Assembly: GCF_039543245.1 (NCBI RefSeq)
Contig: NZ_BAABJJ010000008.1
Span: 14,190-78,189, forward strand
Source of the DNA: Algibacter_G agarivorans
GTDB taxonomy: Bacteria; Bacteroidota; Bacteroidia; Flavobacteriales; Flavobacteriaceae
Direction of reading: 5' to 3'
DNA length: 64,000 nucleotides
Positions 42,848-51,372 of this stretch are shown here, piece by piece (within the stretch, counting starts at the first letter, position 1; the number at the start of each line of letters is the position of its first letter). The notes under the pieces were generated by a model. It ran no database searches and was not told where the DNA came from. It saw nothing but the letters and a program-made list of their open reading frames with translations. The translations under genes and the position numbers were made by a program.

Positions 42848-44920
42848 TTATCCTTTAATTTTTTCATGGGTTTTACTTGGCAAAACTTTAAATCCCATAT
42901 TGTAAAGCGTAAAACCAAAAATATCAGCATATTGATCAATCGTTTTACTTACAGGAGTTCCTGCACCATGACCAGCATCGGTTTCAATACGGATTAAGGT
43001 TGGGTTATTTCCTGTTTGCTTGCTTTGTAATTCGGCGGCAAACTTAAAACTATGGGCTGGTACAACACGATCATCGTGATCGCCAGTTGTTATTAGAGTC
43101 GCCGGATATTGTAGACCAGCTTTTACATTATGCAAAGGCGAGTATCCTTTTAAATAATCGAACATGACTTTACTGTCTTCAGCAGTTCCATAATCATAAG
43201 CCCAACCAGCTCCAGATGTAAAGGTATGATAACGTAACATATCCAAAACACCAACTGCTGGCAATGCTACTTTTGCTAAATCAGGACGCTGTGTCATTAC
43301 TGTTCCCACTAATAAGCCCCCATTAGAACCACCTCTTAAGGCTAAATATTCTGATGATGTGTAATTTTCAGCAAATAAATATTCCGCAGCCGAGATAAAA
43401 TCATCAAATACATTTTGCTTTTGCATTTTGGTTCCAGCTTCGTGCCATGTTCTACCATATTCACCACCACCACGCAAATTAGGAACTGCAAAAATACCGC
43501 CTTGTTCCATCCAGACAGCATTGGTAATACTAAAAGCAGGAGTTAAACTAATATTGAATCCGCCATAACCATATAGAATAGTTGGGTTTTTACCATTTAA
43601 TTCCAATCCTTTTTTATGCGTAATCATCATGGGTACTTTTGTGCCATCTTTTGAAGTATAAAATACCTGATTGCTTTCGTAATCATCACTTTTCAATTCA
43701 ATAGATGGTTTCCAGTATAATTCCGCGTCGCCTGTTTCAACATTAAATTTATAAATACTTGAAGGCGTTTTGTAATTAGTAAACGAAAAATAATTTGTTT
43801 TTTCTTCTTTTTTGCCACTAAAACCATGAGCTGTTCCTAAACCTGGAAGGTCAATATCCTTAATCCATTTACCGCAATAATCATATTGCTTTACTTTAGA
43901 AATGGCATCAACCATATAATGCGCAAAGAAGTAACCACCGCAAGTTGATGGGGATAATACATGTTCGGTCTCAGGAATTATATCTATCCAATTATCTGGA
44001 GTAGGACTTGACGCATCTACCATAACGATTCGTTTATTGGGTGCATCTAAATTAGTAACAAGAAATAATTTACTGCCTTCGTTTTCAACAACATTGGTAT
44101 CGCTATCCGTATGATTTAGAATAGTTATTAATGGGCTATTAGGTACTGAAAGATCTTTTACATATAGTTTATTGCCGGAAGTTGAAATGCGAGGCGTAAT
44201 AACCAAATACTTGTCATCTTCGGTAACCGTAGCATAAATATAACGATGCTTTTCTTCGGGTATTCCGCCAAAAATTAAAGCATCAACTTTTTGGGGTGTT
44301 CCTAATTTATGATAATACACTTTATGCTGATCTGTTTTAGCAGAAAGTTCACTTCCAAGGGGTTTATCATAACTAGAATAATAAAAGCCCTCGTTTTTAT
44401 ACCAAGATATTTGAGTAAATTTTACATCTATAAGTGTCTCTTCTATAATAACTTTAGTTTCGGTATTCATGACTAAAATTTTTCGCCAATCACTACCGCC
44501 TTCAGAAATAGAATACGCCACTATTTTTCCGTTTTTTGAAAAGCTCATCCCACCTAAAGATACGGTGCCGTCCTCTGAAAATGTATTAGGGTCTATAAAT
44601 ATTTCAGCTTCACCATCACCCTTTTTTCTATAATACACGTTCTGGTTTTGTAACCCATCATTTTTAGAAAAATAGGTATAATCACCCTCAACAAAAGGTG
44701 CGCCTACTTTTTCGTAATTCCATAGATTAGTAAGACGTTCTTTTAAACCTTCTCTAAAAGGGATATGCTCTAAATAACTGAATGTTGTTTTGTTTTGAGC
44801 TTTTACCCACGCTCTCGTTTCATCACTTCTATCATCTTCTAACCAACGGTAGGGATCTTTTATGTCCTCACCAAAATAAATATCTACGGTATCAACAGTT
44901 TTTGTTTGTGGGTAATTCAC
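42848..44920 (-). CDS. Prolyl oligopeptidase (family S9A), signal peptide decayed
   Basis: A 690-residue serine peptidase: a seven-bladed propeller (about residues 70-420) and a C-terminal alpha/beta-hydrolase domain with the nucleophile Ser in RGGSNGGLLVG, the catalytic Asp in TTGDHDDRVV and His in DAGHGAGTP. It cuts short peptides after proline. The first usable codon is GTG at 44920 (MNYPQTKTV). Upstream the sequence still reads like a lipoprotein signal (KLLISLLAIVILMGCKK) that is out of frame and lacks a start codon, so the enzyme may now be cytosolic. Confidence 0.9.
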   Translation of the reverse strand: MNYPQTKTVDTVDIYFGEDIKDPYRWLEDDRSDETRAWVKAQNKTTFSYLEHIPFREGLKERLTNLWNYEKVGAPFVEGDYTYFSKNDGLQNQNVYYRKKGDGEAEIFIDPNTFSEDGTVSLGGMSFSKNGKIVAYSISEGGSDWRKILVMNTETKVIIEETLIDVKFTQISWYKNEGFYYSSYDKPLGSELSAKTDQHKVYYHKLGTPQKVDALIFGGIPEEKHRYIYATVTEDDKYLVITPRISTSGNKLYVKDLSVPNSPLITILNHTDSDTNVVENEGSKLFLVTNLDAPNKRIVMVDASSPTPDNWIDIIPETEHVLSPSTCGGYFFAHYMVDAISKVKQYDYCGKWIKDIDLPGLGTAHGFSGKKEEKTNYFSFTNYKTPSSIYKFNVETGDAELYWKPSIELKSDDYESNQVFYTSKDGTKVPMMITHKKGLELNGKNPTILYGYGGFNISLTPAFSITNAVWMEQGGIFAVPNLRGGGEYGRTWHEAGTKMQKQNVFDDFISAAEYLFAENYTSSEYLALRGGSNGGLLVGTVMTQRPDLAKVALPAVGVLDMLRYHTFTSGAGWAYDYGTAEDSKVMFDYLKGYSPLHNVKAGLQYPATLITTGDHDDRVVPAHSFKFAAELQSKQTGNNPTLIRIETDAGHGAGTPVSKTIDQYADIFGFTLYNMGFKVLPSKTHEKIKG

Positions 44921-44948
44921 GGTGAAAGGATTATTTTTTTCTTTTTTT

Positions 44949-44999
44949 ACAACCCATTAAAATCACAATTGCTAAAAGACTGATTAATAATTTTTACAA
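44949..44999 (-). pseudogene. Decayed lipoprotein signal peptide of the S9A peptidase
   Basis: On the minus strand the codons TTG-TAA (where ATG-AAA would be expected) are followed by KLLISLLAIVILMGC. After the Cys a run of seven A (T7 at 44942-44948) shifts the frame; with six A the sequence would continue CKKEKNNPFTVNYP into the peptidase. Start codon loss, a stop and a +1 indel are all present. Confidence 0.7.
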
Positions 45000-45082
45000 G
45001 ATGAAAGTATTTTAGATTTTTTCAAAAATAAGTAAAAAAATGAATTATTTCTGGAATCATAGCTTCTGATCAAAGGTAATTA

Positions 45083-45113
45083 AAAAACTCCTGTACAGAT
45101 ATACAGGAGTTTT
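45083..45113 (-). terminator. Intrinsic terminator after asd
   Basis: AAAACTCCTGTA and TACAGGAGTTTT arms form a 12-bp stem with a 6-base loop and a minus-strand T run. It isolates asd from the downstream peptidase gene. Confidence 0.85.
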
Positions 45114-45141
45114 ACATAAAATCTTAAGATTATTTAGATCT

Positions 45142-46131
45142 CTAAACTAATTTATGCTCAATCAAATATTCAGCAATTTGAATCGTGTTTGTTGCCGCTC
45201 CTTTACGAAGGTTATCAGCAACAATCCACATATTTAAAGTGTTTGGTTGTGTTTCGTCTCTTCTAATACGACCTACAAAAACCTCATCTTTTTCATGAGC
45301 AAAAATTGGCATCGGGTACGTGTTAGTATCTGTATTATCTTGAACAACAACTCCTGGAGTTTCATGTAATAATTTACGAACATCAGCTAAATCAAAATCA
45401 TTTTCAAACTCAACATTTACAGACTCAGAATGCCCACCTGCAGTAGGAATTCTAACCGCAGTTGCCGATATAGAAAATGTTCTATCATTCATTATTTTTT
45501 GAGGCTCTCTGGCCAATTTCATTTCTTCTTTAGTGTATCCGTTGGCTTCAAAAACATCACAATGTGGTAATGCATTTCTTCCGATAGGATAAGGATAAGC
45601 CATTTCGCCTTCAATACCAGCAATTTCATTTTCTAATTGGCGTACAGCTTTAACACCAGTACCGGAAACTGATTGATATGTTGAAACTACAACACGTTTC
45701 ATTTTATATTTTTTATGAAGCGGATTTAAAGCCATAACCAATTGTATAGTCGAACAATTAGGGTTGGCAATAATCTTATCGTCTTTAGTTAGTTCGTCAG
45801 CATTAATTTCTGGAACTACTAATTTTTTAGTAGGATCCATTCTCCATGCTGACGAATTATCTACAACTGTAGTACCAACTTCAGCAAATTTAGGAGCCCA
45901 TTCTAAAGAGGTGTCTCCACCTGCAGAGAACAAAGCAATATCTGGACGCATAGAAACCGCCGTTTCTAATCCAACCACTTTATAATCGTTTCCTTTATAG
46001 GTAATTATTTTTCCAACAGATCGTTCTGAAGCAACAGGAATTAATTCTGTTATAGGAAAATTACGTTCAGCAAGAACTTTTAGCATCACTTCGCCAACCA
46101 TACCAGTGGCACCAACAACTGCTACTTTCAT
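45142..46131 (-). CDS. asd: Aspartate-semialdehyde dehydrogenase
   Basis: Asd makes aspartate semialdehyde, the branch point to lysine, threonine, methionine and diaminopimelate. The 329-residue protein has NAD(P) motif GATGMVGEVML at the N-terminus, the catalytic Cys126 in NPNCSTIQ and the catalytic His in PTAGGHSESVNV. Length is normal. It has a candidate -7 box and a terminator of its own. Confidence 0.96.
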   Translation of the reverse strand: MKVAVVGATGMVGEVMLKVLAERNFPITELIPVASERSVGKIITYKGNDYKVVGLETAVSMRPDIALFSAGGDTSLEWAPKFAEVGTTVVDNSSAWRMDPTKKLVVPEINADELTKDDKIIANPNCSTIQLVMALNPLHKKYKMKRVVVSTYQSVSGTGVKAVRQLENEIAGIEGEMAYPYPIGRNALPHCDVFEANGYTKEEMKLAREPQKIMNDRTFSISATAVRIPTAGGHSESVNVEFENDFDLADVRKLLHETPGVVVQDNTDTNTYPMPIFAHEKDEVFVGRIRRDETQPNTLNMWIVADNLRKGAATNTIQIAEYLIEHKLV

Positions 46132-46161
46132 ATCATTTGATTTTTAATAAATTTCTGTGGA

Positions 46162-46169
46162 CAAAACTA
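46162..46169 (-). promoter_or_regulatory. Candidate -7 box for asd
   Basis: On the minus strand it reads TAGTTTTG, an exact TAnnTTTG match, 30 bp upstream of the asd ATG. No clear -33 element. Confidence 0.45.
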
Positions 46170-46193
46170 AGTATTAATTCCATTTTAAAATCT

Positions 46194-46230
46194 AAAAAAA
46201 GCCCTGATTTTAAAAAAACGAGGGCTTTTT
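46194..46230 (-). terminator. Intrinsic terminator between mscL and asd
   Basis: AAAAAGCCCT and AGGGCTTTTT arms with A/T runs on both flanks, between tandem minus-strand genes mscL and asd. Confidence 0.75.
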
Positions 46231-46268
46231 AACAACAAATAACACGTTGTTCTTTATTTAACAGTTTG

Positions 46269-46670
46269 TTATTTTTTTAACAAATCTCTAATCTCACCTA
46301 ATAACTCTTCTTGCGATGGCCCAGATGGAGCTTCAGGGGCTGGCTCTTCTTTCTTCTTCATTTTGTTAACACCTTTAACAATTAAGAACATAACAAATGC
46401 TACGATAATAAAGTCAATTACATTTGTTAAAAATGCACCCCAAAGTACTGAAACTTCTCCTTCCAGAACACCTTCTGCATTAGCAATACCTTCTTTTACT
46501 ACGTATTTTAAATCTTTGAAATCTGCTTCGAAAATCAATCCTATTAATGGAGATACTATACCTCCTGTAAACGCTGTAACTACTTCTTTAAAAGCAGCAC
46601 CCATAACAAAACCAACTGCAATGTCTACAAGGTTGCCCTTCATTGCAAATTCCTTAAATTCTTTTAACAT
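46269..46670 (-). CDS. mscL: Large-conductance mechanosensitive channel
   Basis: The 133-residue protein has an N-terminal amphipathic helix (FKEFAMKGNLVDIAVGFVMG), first membrane helix AAFKEVVTAFTGGIVSPLIG, a second transmembrane helix (VIDFIIVAFVMFLIVKGV) and a charged C-terminal helical bundle. This is the MscL pentamer architecture. It opens at near-lytic membrane tension and complements mscS at 9.6 kb. Confidence 0.96.
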   Translation of the reverse strand: MLKEFKEFAMKGNLVDIAVGFVMGAAFKEVVTAFTGGIVSPLIGLIFEADFKDLKYVVKEGIANAEGVLEGEVSVLWGAFLTNVIDFIIVAFVMFLIVKGVNKMKKKEEPAPEAPSGPSQEELLGEIRDLLKK

Positions 46671-46735
46671 AATTATTAATTTTTAGTTAGTAAGCAACAA
46701 AAATAATCAAAAAACTTCAACTTGTGTTAAGTTTA

Positions 46736-47842
46736 TTATTCCAAGAAAATTCTTTTAACTCGCTGTGATATAGATGTAATAAGTTCGTAAGAAATAGTAT
46801 TAGCGGTTTCTGCTAAATGTTCAGCGGTTGGGTTTTTGCCAAAAACAATAACTTCATCGCCTTCGTTACAAGTAATATTTGTAACATCTACCATAATCAT
46901 ATCCATACATACATTTCCAATGATTGGTGCTTTTTGCCCATGTATGGTTACAAAACCTTTGCCATTACCGTATTGCCTACCAATACCATCGGCATGACCA
47001 ATTGGGAGGGTGGCTGTTTTTAACAAAGCATCACTTTTAAAGGCACGATTGTAGCCAACAGAATTGCCTTTTTTAATAGTATGTATTTGAGAAATAACCG
47101 TTTTTAAAGTTGCAATAGGCTTTAAATATTGGTTCTCTTTTTCAGAATTACCAAAACCATATAAACCAATACCGCTTCTAACCATATCAAAATGCGCCTC
47201 AGGATAGTTTAAAATTCCCGATGTATTACATATATGGAGCATCGGTTTATAACCAAGTTGTGTTGTGAAATTTTCAGTAATACTTTTAAAAGTTTCAATC
47301 TGATTTATAGTGAATTTCTTTTCATCTAAATCTTCACTAGCAGCCAAATGCGAAAAGATAGACTTTATTTTTACAGCTTTAGAGTCATTCAGTTTAGCAA
47401 TAATATTATCGACTTCATCTTCTGAAAATCCTAATCGGTTTAATCCTGTATTGAATTTAATATGAATGGGATAATCCGTTTGTTTTTCCTCAGAAGCGAT
47501 AGTAATAAATTCCTTTAAAATTTTAGAATTATAAATACTAGGCTCCAAACAATTTGCTATAAGTGCTTTAAAATTTACAGTTTGAGGATGCAGTACCAAA
47601 ATAGGCTGAGTTATACCAGCTTCTCTAAGTGCAATACCTTCATTGGTGTACGCTACTGCAAAATAATCAACATTTAAATTTTGCAGGTATTTAGCAATTT
47701 CGTTAGCATCGCTTCCGTAAGCAAAAGCTTTAACAACCGCTAAAAATTTGGTGCTGGCTTTTAATTTCGATTTTAGATGTTCAAAATTATGTTGGAGTGC
47801 TTTTAAATCAATTTCAAGCACGGTTTCTTGTGCTTTAGGCAT
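46736..47842 (-). CDS. alr: Alanine racemase
   Basis: Alr makes D-alanine for peptidoglycan using pyridoxal phosphate. The 368-residue protein has the PLP-binding Lys38 in VVKAFAYGSDA, the catalytic Tyr in KGNSVGYNRAF and the conserved NVCMDMIMVDVT near the C-terminus. Its start overlaps the 3' end of tdk by 8 bp, implying translational coupling. Confidence 0.95.
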   Translation of the reverse strand: MPKAQETVLEIDLKALQHNFEHLKSKLKASTKFLAVVKAFAYGSDANEIAKYLQNLNVDYFAVAYTNEGIALREAGITQPILVLHPQTVNFKALIANCLEPSIYNSKILKEFITIASEEKQTDYPIHIKFNTGLNRLGFSEDEVDNIIAKLNDSKAVKIKSIFSHLAASEDLDEKKFTINQIETFKSITENFTTQLGYKPMLHICNTSGILNYPEAHFDMVRSGIGLYGFGNSEKENQYLKPIATLKTVISQIHTIKKGNSVGYNRAFKSDALLKTATLPIGHADGIGRQYGNGKGFVTIHGQKAPIIGNVCMDMIMVDVTNITCNEGDEVIVFGKNPTAEHLAETANTISYELITSISQRVKRIFLE

Positions 47843-48482
47843 TGGGGTCTTTAAGTTTTGGGTTTACTTCTTCGGCATCATTAACCTTCATATTTCTAAT
47901 TTTGTCGCGCATCATGGCTTTGTAGTAAGCCGCTCTACTTAAAGGCTCATATTCATCAACTTCACCTAAAAGCACCAAACTATCACTTTTAGATTTTCGG
48001 TAACTATACTGTGCTAAATTCCCAGTTCTTGTACAAACGGCATGTACTTTGGTAACATAATCTGCAGTTGCCATTAAAAACGGCATGGGGCCAAAAGGAT
48101 TTCCTTTAAAATCCATATCTAATCCAGCTACTATAACACGAACGCCTTTATTTGCTAAATCATTACAAACACGTACAATCTCATCATCAAAAAACTGCGC
48201 TTCATCAATACCCACCACATCGCAACCATCGGCCAAAATAGGAATATTAGCTGCCGCTGGAACAGGTGTTGAGCGGATTTCATTATCATCATGCGAAACC
48301 ACCATATCCTCATTATAACGGACATCAATTGCAGGTTTAAAAATCTCAACTTTCTGTCTTGCAAATTGAGCTCGCCTAAGCCTTCGGATCAGTTCTTCGG
48401 TTTTTCCAGAAAACATGGAGCCACAGATTACTTCAATCCACCCAAATTGTTCTTTATGATTTACTGTATTTTCAAGAAACAT
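47835..48482 (-). CDS. tdk: Thymidine kinase
   Basis: Type II thymidine kinase phosphorylates thymidine in the salvage pathway. The 215-residue product has the P-loop GSMFSGKTEELIRR, DEAQFFDDEIV (catalytic acid region) and a lasso segment AVCTRTGNLAQYSYR that binds the nucleoside. The usual C-terminal Cys pair of the zinc site is incomplete in view. It is the first gene of a tdk-alr pair on the minus strand. Confidence 0.94.
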   Translation of the reverse strand: MFLENTVNHKEQFGWIEVICGSMFSGKTEELIRRLRRAQFARQKVEIFKPAIDVRYNEDMVVSHDDNEIRSTPVPAAANIPILADGCDVVGIDEAQFFDDEIVRVCNDLANKGVRVIVAGLDMDFKGNPFGPMPFLMATADYVTKVHAVCTRTGNLAQYSYRKSKSDSLVLLGEVDEYEPLSRAAYYKAMMRDKIRNMKVNDAEEVNPKLKDPNA

Positions 48483-48589
48483 TTCGTAATTTTAGCACTA
48501 AAAAGTAATAATTATTCGTTTGTATAAAGGTGGCGTAAATTTATTAAAAATCAAAAACCTGTAGCGCAATAATTAAAAATTTATAAAAA

Positions 48590-49333
48590 ATGAAGAAGAA
48601 GGTAGAATCGGAACTCATTAGTATAGCGCATAGAATTCTTAAATTAAAAGGAAAAGAAGATGTTCTTAAGATGCATACAGAAGTATCTGCGCTTTATGAA
48701 AAACTATCCGTATTAAAATTTGCTCATGAAAATTTTGAAGGCGACTTACCAACCATAGGAAGTGACTCTTCGTTTTTTGGCATGTTAGACAGTGCATTCA
48801 ATAACAAGATTAGTGATAATATTGAAGTTGAAGATAAAATATATATAAATCTTGATGAGGTTGAAAACGATGAGATTATAGAGCCCCTGATGAACAAGAT
48901 TAAAGATATGGTAGCGCAAATGCCTGAAGACCCAGAAGATATTGATACCGTTTTTGAAGAAGCTATACCCAAAGAACCCATTAAAAAACACAATTTAGAA
49001 GACATTACAGCTGGATTTGAAGATATTCCTATTTTCGAACCCGTTTCTAAAATGCATAATGGTGTTTCCAATGGCAAAACATCTTTAAATGATAAACTTA
49101 AAAATGGAGGACTCAATATTGGGCTCAATGATAAGATTGCTTTTATAAAACATTTATTTGATAGTAAAAGTGAAGATTATGATCGCGTGCTGTCGCAATT
49201 AAACACCTTTGCATCCTATAATAATGCTAAAAATTTTATTATTGAATTGGTAAAGCCAGATTATAACAATTGGGAAGGAAAAGAAGAGTTTGAAGAACGT
49301 TTCATGGAAATAATAGAAGCAAAATTTAATTGA
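48590..49333 (+). CDS. Conserved hypothetical protein
   Basis: A 247-residue acidic protein with an N-terminal helical region (LISIAHRILKLKGKEDVLKM), a variable Asp/Glu-rich middle (EDPEDIDTVFEEAIPKEP) and a conserved C-terminus (GLNDKIAFIKHLFDSKSEDY and WEGKEEFEERFMEIIEAKFN). No signal peptide or known domain. I recognise it as a protein often found near tdk and rsmI in flavobacteria, but no function is established. Confidence 0.75.
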   Translation: MKKKVESELISIAHRILKLKGKEDVLKMHTEVSALYEKLSVLKFAHENFEGDLPTIGSDSSFFGMLDSAFNNKISDNIEVEDKIYINLDEVENDEIIEPLMNKIKDMVAQMPEDPEDIDTVFEEAIPKEPIKKHNLEDITAGFEDIPIFEPVSKMHNGVSNGKTSLNDKLKNGGLNIGLNDKIAFIKHLFDSKSEDYDRVLSQLNTFASYNNAKNFIIELVKPDYNNWEGKEEFEERFMEIIEAKFN

Positions 49334-49462
49334 GAAATATTTCCTTGATTATATCGAGGTTTCCCTTAAGTTTGTCATTTCCGCCTTTCGACTATCTCTA
49401 AAGATAAACTACGGCGAAAATCTAAAAACATCTAGAACAATCTTTTTTTCAGCAACTAACAC

Positions 49463-50161
49463 ATGAGTAAACTCTACATCGTTCCAACTCCTATTGGAAA
49501 TTTAAAAGACATCACATTTAGAGCTGTAGAAGTTCTAAAAGAAGTCGATTTGATTCTAGCAGAAGACACCAGAACCTCAGGAAAACTCCTAAAATATTAC
49601 GAAATTTCAACCCACATGCAATCGCACCACATGCACAATGAGCATAAAACCGTTGAAAGTATTATTCAAAAATTAAAAAGCGGAACAACAATTGCCCTTA
49701 TTAGCGATGCGGGAACACCAGCTATTTCCGATCCCGGATTTTTACTGACCAGAGCTTGTATTGAAAATGGTATTGAAGTAGATTGTTTGCCAGGAGCAAC
49801 CGCATTTGTGCCCGCTTTAGTAAATTCTGGATTGCCAAACGACAAATTTGTGTTTGAAGGTTTTTTACCAGTTAAAAAAGGGCGCCAAACCCGACTATTA
49901 CTTTTAGCTGAAGAAACCAGAACCATCATTTTTTATGAAAGTCCGCATAAATTAGTTAAAACCCTAGGGCATTTTTGTGAGTATTTTGGAGAAGACAGAC
50001 CCGTTTCGGTATCCAGAGAATTAACCAAATTGTACGAAGAAACTATTAGAGGAACGGCCAAAGCCGTTTTAGAACATTATACCAATAAACCACCAAAAGG
50101 CGAGATTGTTATTGTGGTAGGTGGTAAAGCCCATAATGGGCATTTAAAAAAACAAAAATGA
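49463..50161 (+). CDS. rsmI: 16S rRNA (cytidine(1402)-2'-O)-methyltransferase
   Basis: RsmI 2'-O-methylates C1402 of 16S rRNA in the decoding center. The 232-residue tetrapyrrole-methylase fold is seen in LYIVPTPIGNLKDITFRAVE, LAEDTRTSGKLLKYY, SDAGTPAISDPGFLL and LPGATAFVPALVNSG. Length is near the family usual. It overlaps the HopJ-family gene by 4 bp (ATGA), so the two are cotranslated. Confidence 0.95.
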   Translation: MSKLYIVPTPIGNLKDITFRAVEVLKEVDLILAEDTRTSGKLLKYYEISTHMQSHHMHNEHKTVESIIQKLKSGTTIALISDAGTPAISDPGFLLTRACIENGIEVDCLPGATAFVPALVNSGLPNDKFVFEGFLPVKKGRQTRLLLLAEETRTIIFYESPHKLVKTLGHFCEYFGEDRPVSVSRELTKLYEETIRGTAKAVLEHYTNKPPKGEIVIVVGGKAHNGHLKKQK

Positions 50162-50502
50162 CATTAGAAACATATTTAGATAAACTAAAGAATACCCCCA
50201 AACAGATTGAGTTTTCGGAAACCATGCAAGTTGTCGACATCTATTATAATTTTACCCCAACAGCTTTCAAAAATGGAACTTTAGAAAATGGAGAGGGTGA
50301 AAACTCAGGATCATGTAAATTATTTGCTTTTGCAAAAGTTCAAGCATTTACAAAAGAAGAAACTTTGGCTTGTTTTGGGCAATTTTATTTTGAAGACGTA
50401 TTAAAAGACCCAAACGGTAACGGACATAAAAATATTAGAAACTTTATGAAAACAGGTTTTGAGGGTTTAATTTTTGAAGAAAATCCATTAACCGAAAAGT
50501 AA
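50158..50502 (+). CDS. HopJ-family protein
   Basis: A 114-residue protein: TLETYLDKLKNTPKQIEFSE at the start, then VDIYYNFTPTAFKNG and GENSGSCKLFAFAKVQAFTK, the hallmark of the HopJ type III effector family. Despite the name it is widespread in bacteria without type III secretion, and no secretion genes are present here. It overlaps rsmI by 4 bp and may have a housekeeping role. Function unknown. Confidence 0.85.
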   Translation: MTLETYLDKLKNTPKQIEFSETMQVVDIYYNFTPTAFKNGTLENGEGENSGSCKLFAFAKVQAFTKEETLACFGQFYFEDVLKDPNGNGHKNIRNFMKTGFEGLIFEENPLTEK

Positions 50503-50623
50503 AATGGGTCTTTGTTATTCTAAAGATGTCATCCTGAGCATTATCGAAATCAAAATACATTTTGATTGACGATAGCAAACGTATATTAAAGAAGAGTCGT
50601 TTCAGTATTTCATCAAATTTTAA

Positions 50624-51193
50624 ATGAAGAATCTTTTAAATGACATAAAACAATGTACCATTTGCGAAAAGCATTTGGTTTTAGGCCCAAGACCTGTAGT
50701 TTCTGCACATCCAGATTCTAAAATTGTAATTATTGGTCAAGCACCAGGAACTAAAGTGCATACTTCTGGTATTCCATGGGATGATGCCAGCGGGAAGCAA
50801 TTGCGTAAATGGCTCAATGTTTCTGTTGAAGATTTTTACGATGATACTAAATTTGCCATAATCCCCATGGGGTTTTGCTATCCTGGAAAAGGAAAAACAG
50901 GCGATTTACCGCCCAGATCAGAATGCGCCCCACAATGGCACAAACCATTATTTGATGAACTTAAAAATGTAGAGCTTGTTATTTTAATTGGGATGTATGC
51001 CCAAAAGTATTATTTGGAAAAAACTACGAAGAAAACACTAACTGCAACAGTAGTTAATTTTCAAGAGTACTTGCCTAAATATTTGCCTTTGCCACATCCT
51101 TCTCCTAGAAATAGATTTTGGTTGACTAAAAATCCTTGGTTTGAGGTTGAAGTGCTTCCTGTCTTGAGGGATAGAGTGAAAGAGTTGATATAA
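50624..51193 (+). CDS. Uracil-DNA glycosylase family protein
   Basis: A 189-residue protein starting CTICEKHLVLGPRPVVSAHP, with IVIIGQAPGTKVHTSGIPW (water-activating motif region) and PLPHPSPRNRFWLTKNPW near the C-terminus, the C-terminal His-containing motif of the UDG superfamily. Cysteines in CTICE and GFCYPGKG could hold an iron-sulfur cluster as in family 4/5. It removes uracil or related lesions from DNA. A diverged copy of its last 22 codons is found at 52436-52504, after the next gene. Confidence 0.8.
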   Translation: MKNLLNDIKQCTICEKHLVLGPRPVVSAHPDSKIVIIGQAPGTKVHTSGIPWDDASGKQLRKWLNVSVEDFYDDTKFAIIPMGFCYPGKGKTGDLPPRSECAPQWHKPLFDELKNVELVILIGMYAQKYYLEKTTKKTLTATVVNFQEYLPKYLPLPHPSPRNRFWLTKNPWFEVEVLPVLRDRVKELI

Positions 51194-51302
51194 TTTTTTT
51201 AAAAAGAGAAACAAATAAAACAGAGTTCACTCCGCTTTATTAAACTCCTTCTATAAATCCTGCGATGTGATAATCCATGACTAAATATAAATATTATTTT
51301 AT

Positions 51303-51366
51303 AATTGGATAAAATTGGATCTATCAACAAAATAATTACATATATTTGTTATTGGATAAAATTGGA
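51303..51366 (+). promoter_or_regulatory. Promoter and repeated operator-like sites of Fic gene 1
   Basis: TTG at 51315-51317 and TATATTTG at 51341-51348 (23-nt spacing) form a promoter. AATTGGATAAAATTGGAT occurs at 51303-51320, over the -33, and ATTGGATAAAATTGGAT at 51351-51367, after the -7. A further partial copy overlaps the ATG. The arrangement suggests autoregulation. Confidence 0.5.
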
Positions 51367-51372
51367 TACAAA

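Noticed and set aside
50158..50502. Type III secretion effector implied by the HopJ name
   Set aside because: No secretion genes are present and the family is widespread in bacteria without that system; only the family name is shared.
51301..51370. CRISPR-like repeats before Fic 1
   Set aside because: Only two to three AT-rich copies, with no regular spacers and no cas genes; operator sites fit better.
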